From Chara braunii (taxonomy: Eukaryota > Streptophyta > Charophyceae > Charales > Characeae): a DNA stretch of 41,778 nucleotides. Where the stretch lies: contig BFEA01000109.1 of assembly GCA_003427395.1 (NCBI GenBank), positions 1,264,524 through 1,306,301 on the forward strand, written 5' to 3'. The notes below the pieces were generated by a model. It was not told the DNA's origin, did not search any database, and worked only from the letters and a program-made list of their open reading frames with translations. Position 1 is the stretch's first letter, and every line of letters begins with the position of its first letter. Of this stretch, positions 41,114 through 41,778 are shown piece by piece. A program made the position numbers and the translations under genes.

Positions 41114-41778
41114 AATCAAGAAAATAAAATAGCAAGCATAGGGGGGGGGGGAAGGCGGGAAAAAAATAAATAAACAGTGAGATTTCGAGAGAAAATAAAA
41201 ATAAATAAGGAAATAAATAAATAATAAAAATAATTTAAAAAATAAGGAAAAAAAATATAAAGAGAAAAATTATATTTATTTTTTTAGAATTTTTGGCAGC
41301 ATTTCCCTACCGCCCATGGGGTCAAGAATGTGCCAAGGAGAAGGGGGAGACCAAGATAAGCACACTAGGTGTCAAAATACCGCAAATTGAAAATTTCAAA
41401 AAATAAATAAAGAAATAATAAACAAATAGATAAATAAATAAATAAATAAATAAGTAAATAAGTGGGTGAGGAGGTGGAGAGAGATGGGGTATCTGATTTT
41501 TCAAAAATTTTGGCAGCATTCGTTACCCCCATGGGGTCGAAGTGTGCCGAAAAAGACTAAGTAAGAGAAAATCAGAAAATTTCGGCAGCATTTCGTTACC
41601 CCCACAGGGTCAAAACGTGTGCCGAAAGCAAGAAAGACTAACACCTAATTAGATTTAGGGTTGCCGTAAAGAAAATCGAATTTTCATAATAAAGAAGAAA
41701 ATGAAATAAATAAATCAGAAAATAAAAAAAGAGGGTGGGGAGTAAGATTTTTTTTTTTTTTTTGGAAATTTTTTTTTG
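41114..41778 (-). repeat. Probable partial 5' LTR of the gypsy element
   Basis: A/T-rich sequence with ATAA repeats is punctuated by three related blocks of the form TTTTGGCAGCATT..GTTACCCCCATGGGGTC at about 41289, 41508 and 41581. Similar motifs lie in the giant LTRs of the nested element. A T run (41743-41757 and onward) closes the window. No matching 3' LTR is visible on the far side, so the assignment rests on position and motif only. No gene is present. Confidence 0.4.

Overview
This window looks like repeat-rich nuclear DNA from the green lineage, that is, a land plant or a streptophyte alga. A large-genomed charophyte such as Chara would fit, but I cannot prove it. The reasons are a chromodomain Ty3/gypsy element, a primer binding site matching tRNA-Asp, plant-type CCCTAAA telomere-like units, a DIRS/kangaroo-like tyrosine-recombinase retroelement, and no intact host gene. 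There is one 980-base assembly gap (11018-11997) and a block of scattered single Ns (24182-24812).

Layout. (1) Positions 1-7280 are low-complexity DNA with more than 20 long poly(A) tracts, all A on the + strand. They hold a 115-bp tandem repeat (about 787-1610), a hAT-like MITE (1776-2536) and two broken, unrecognised coding segments (4290-5198 and 6429-7679). The second may carry an in-frame intron. (2) Positions 7637-10929 are a decayed DIRS-type retroelement: RT and RNase H on the + strand, then a tyrosine-recombinase-like ORF on the - strand, as in kangaroo elements of Volvox. (3) Positions 11998-14457 are non-coding, with microsatellites, a long palindrome and a small candidate inverted-repeat element. 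(4) Positions 14458-18085 and 38120-40848 are the two halves of one - strand Ty3/gypsy chromovirus (gag, protease | RT, RNase H, integrase, chromodomain). (5) Positions 18086-38119 are a 20-kb element inserted into the protease region of that gypsy element. It has LTRs of 7351 and 7081 bp, a 4-bp target duplication (CCGA), a tRNA-Asp primer site and a 5.6-kb internal region without gag-pol. It is therefore a LARD-like non-autonomous retrotransposon with giant LTRs, also on the - strand.

The most unusual structure is inside the giant LTR. About ten short repeats (20455-21316; eight in the other LTR, 33448-34069) share a nearly constant 20-base core. In each, the flanks differ from copy to copy yet stay complementary to each other, which is the pattern expected of hairpins under covariation.

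Nothing here appears to be a functioning gene set. The gypsy element carries several nonsense codons, frameshifts and a changed YxDD box. The DIRS element has lost the first catalytic Asp of RT and probably the end of its recombinase. The giant-LTR element probably depends on proteins made elsewhere.
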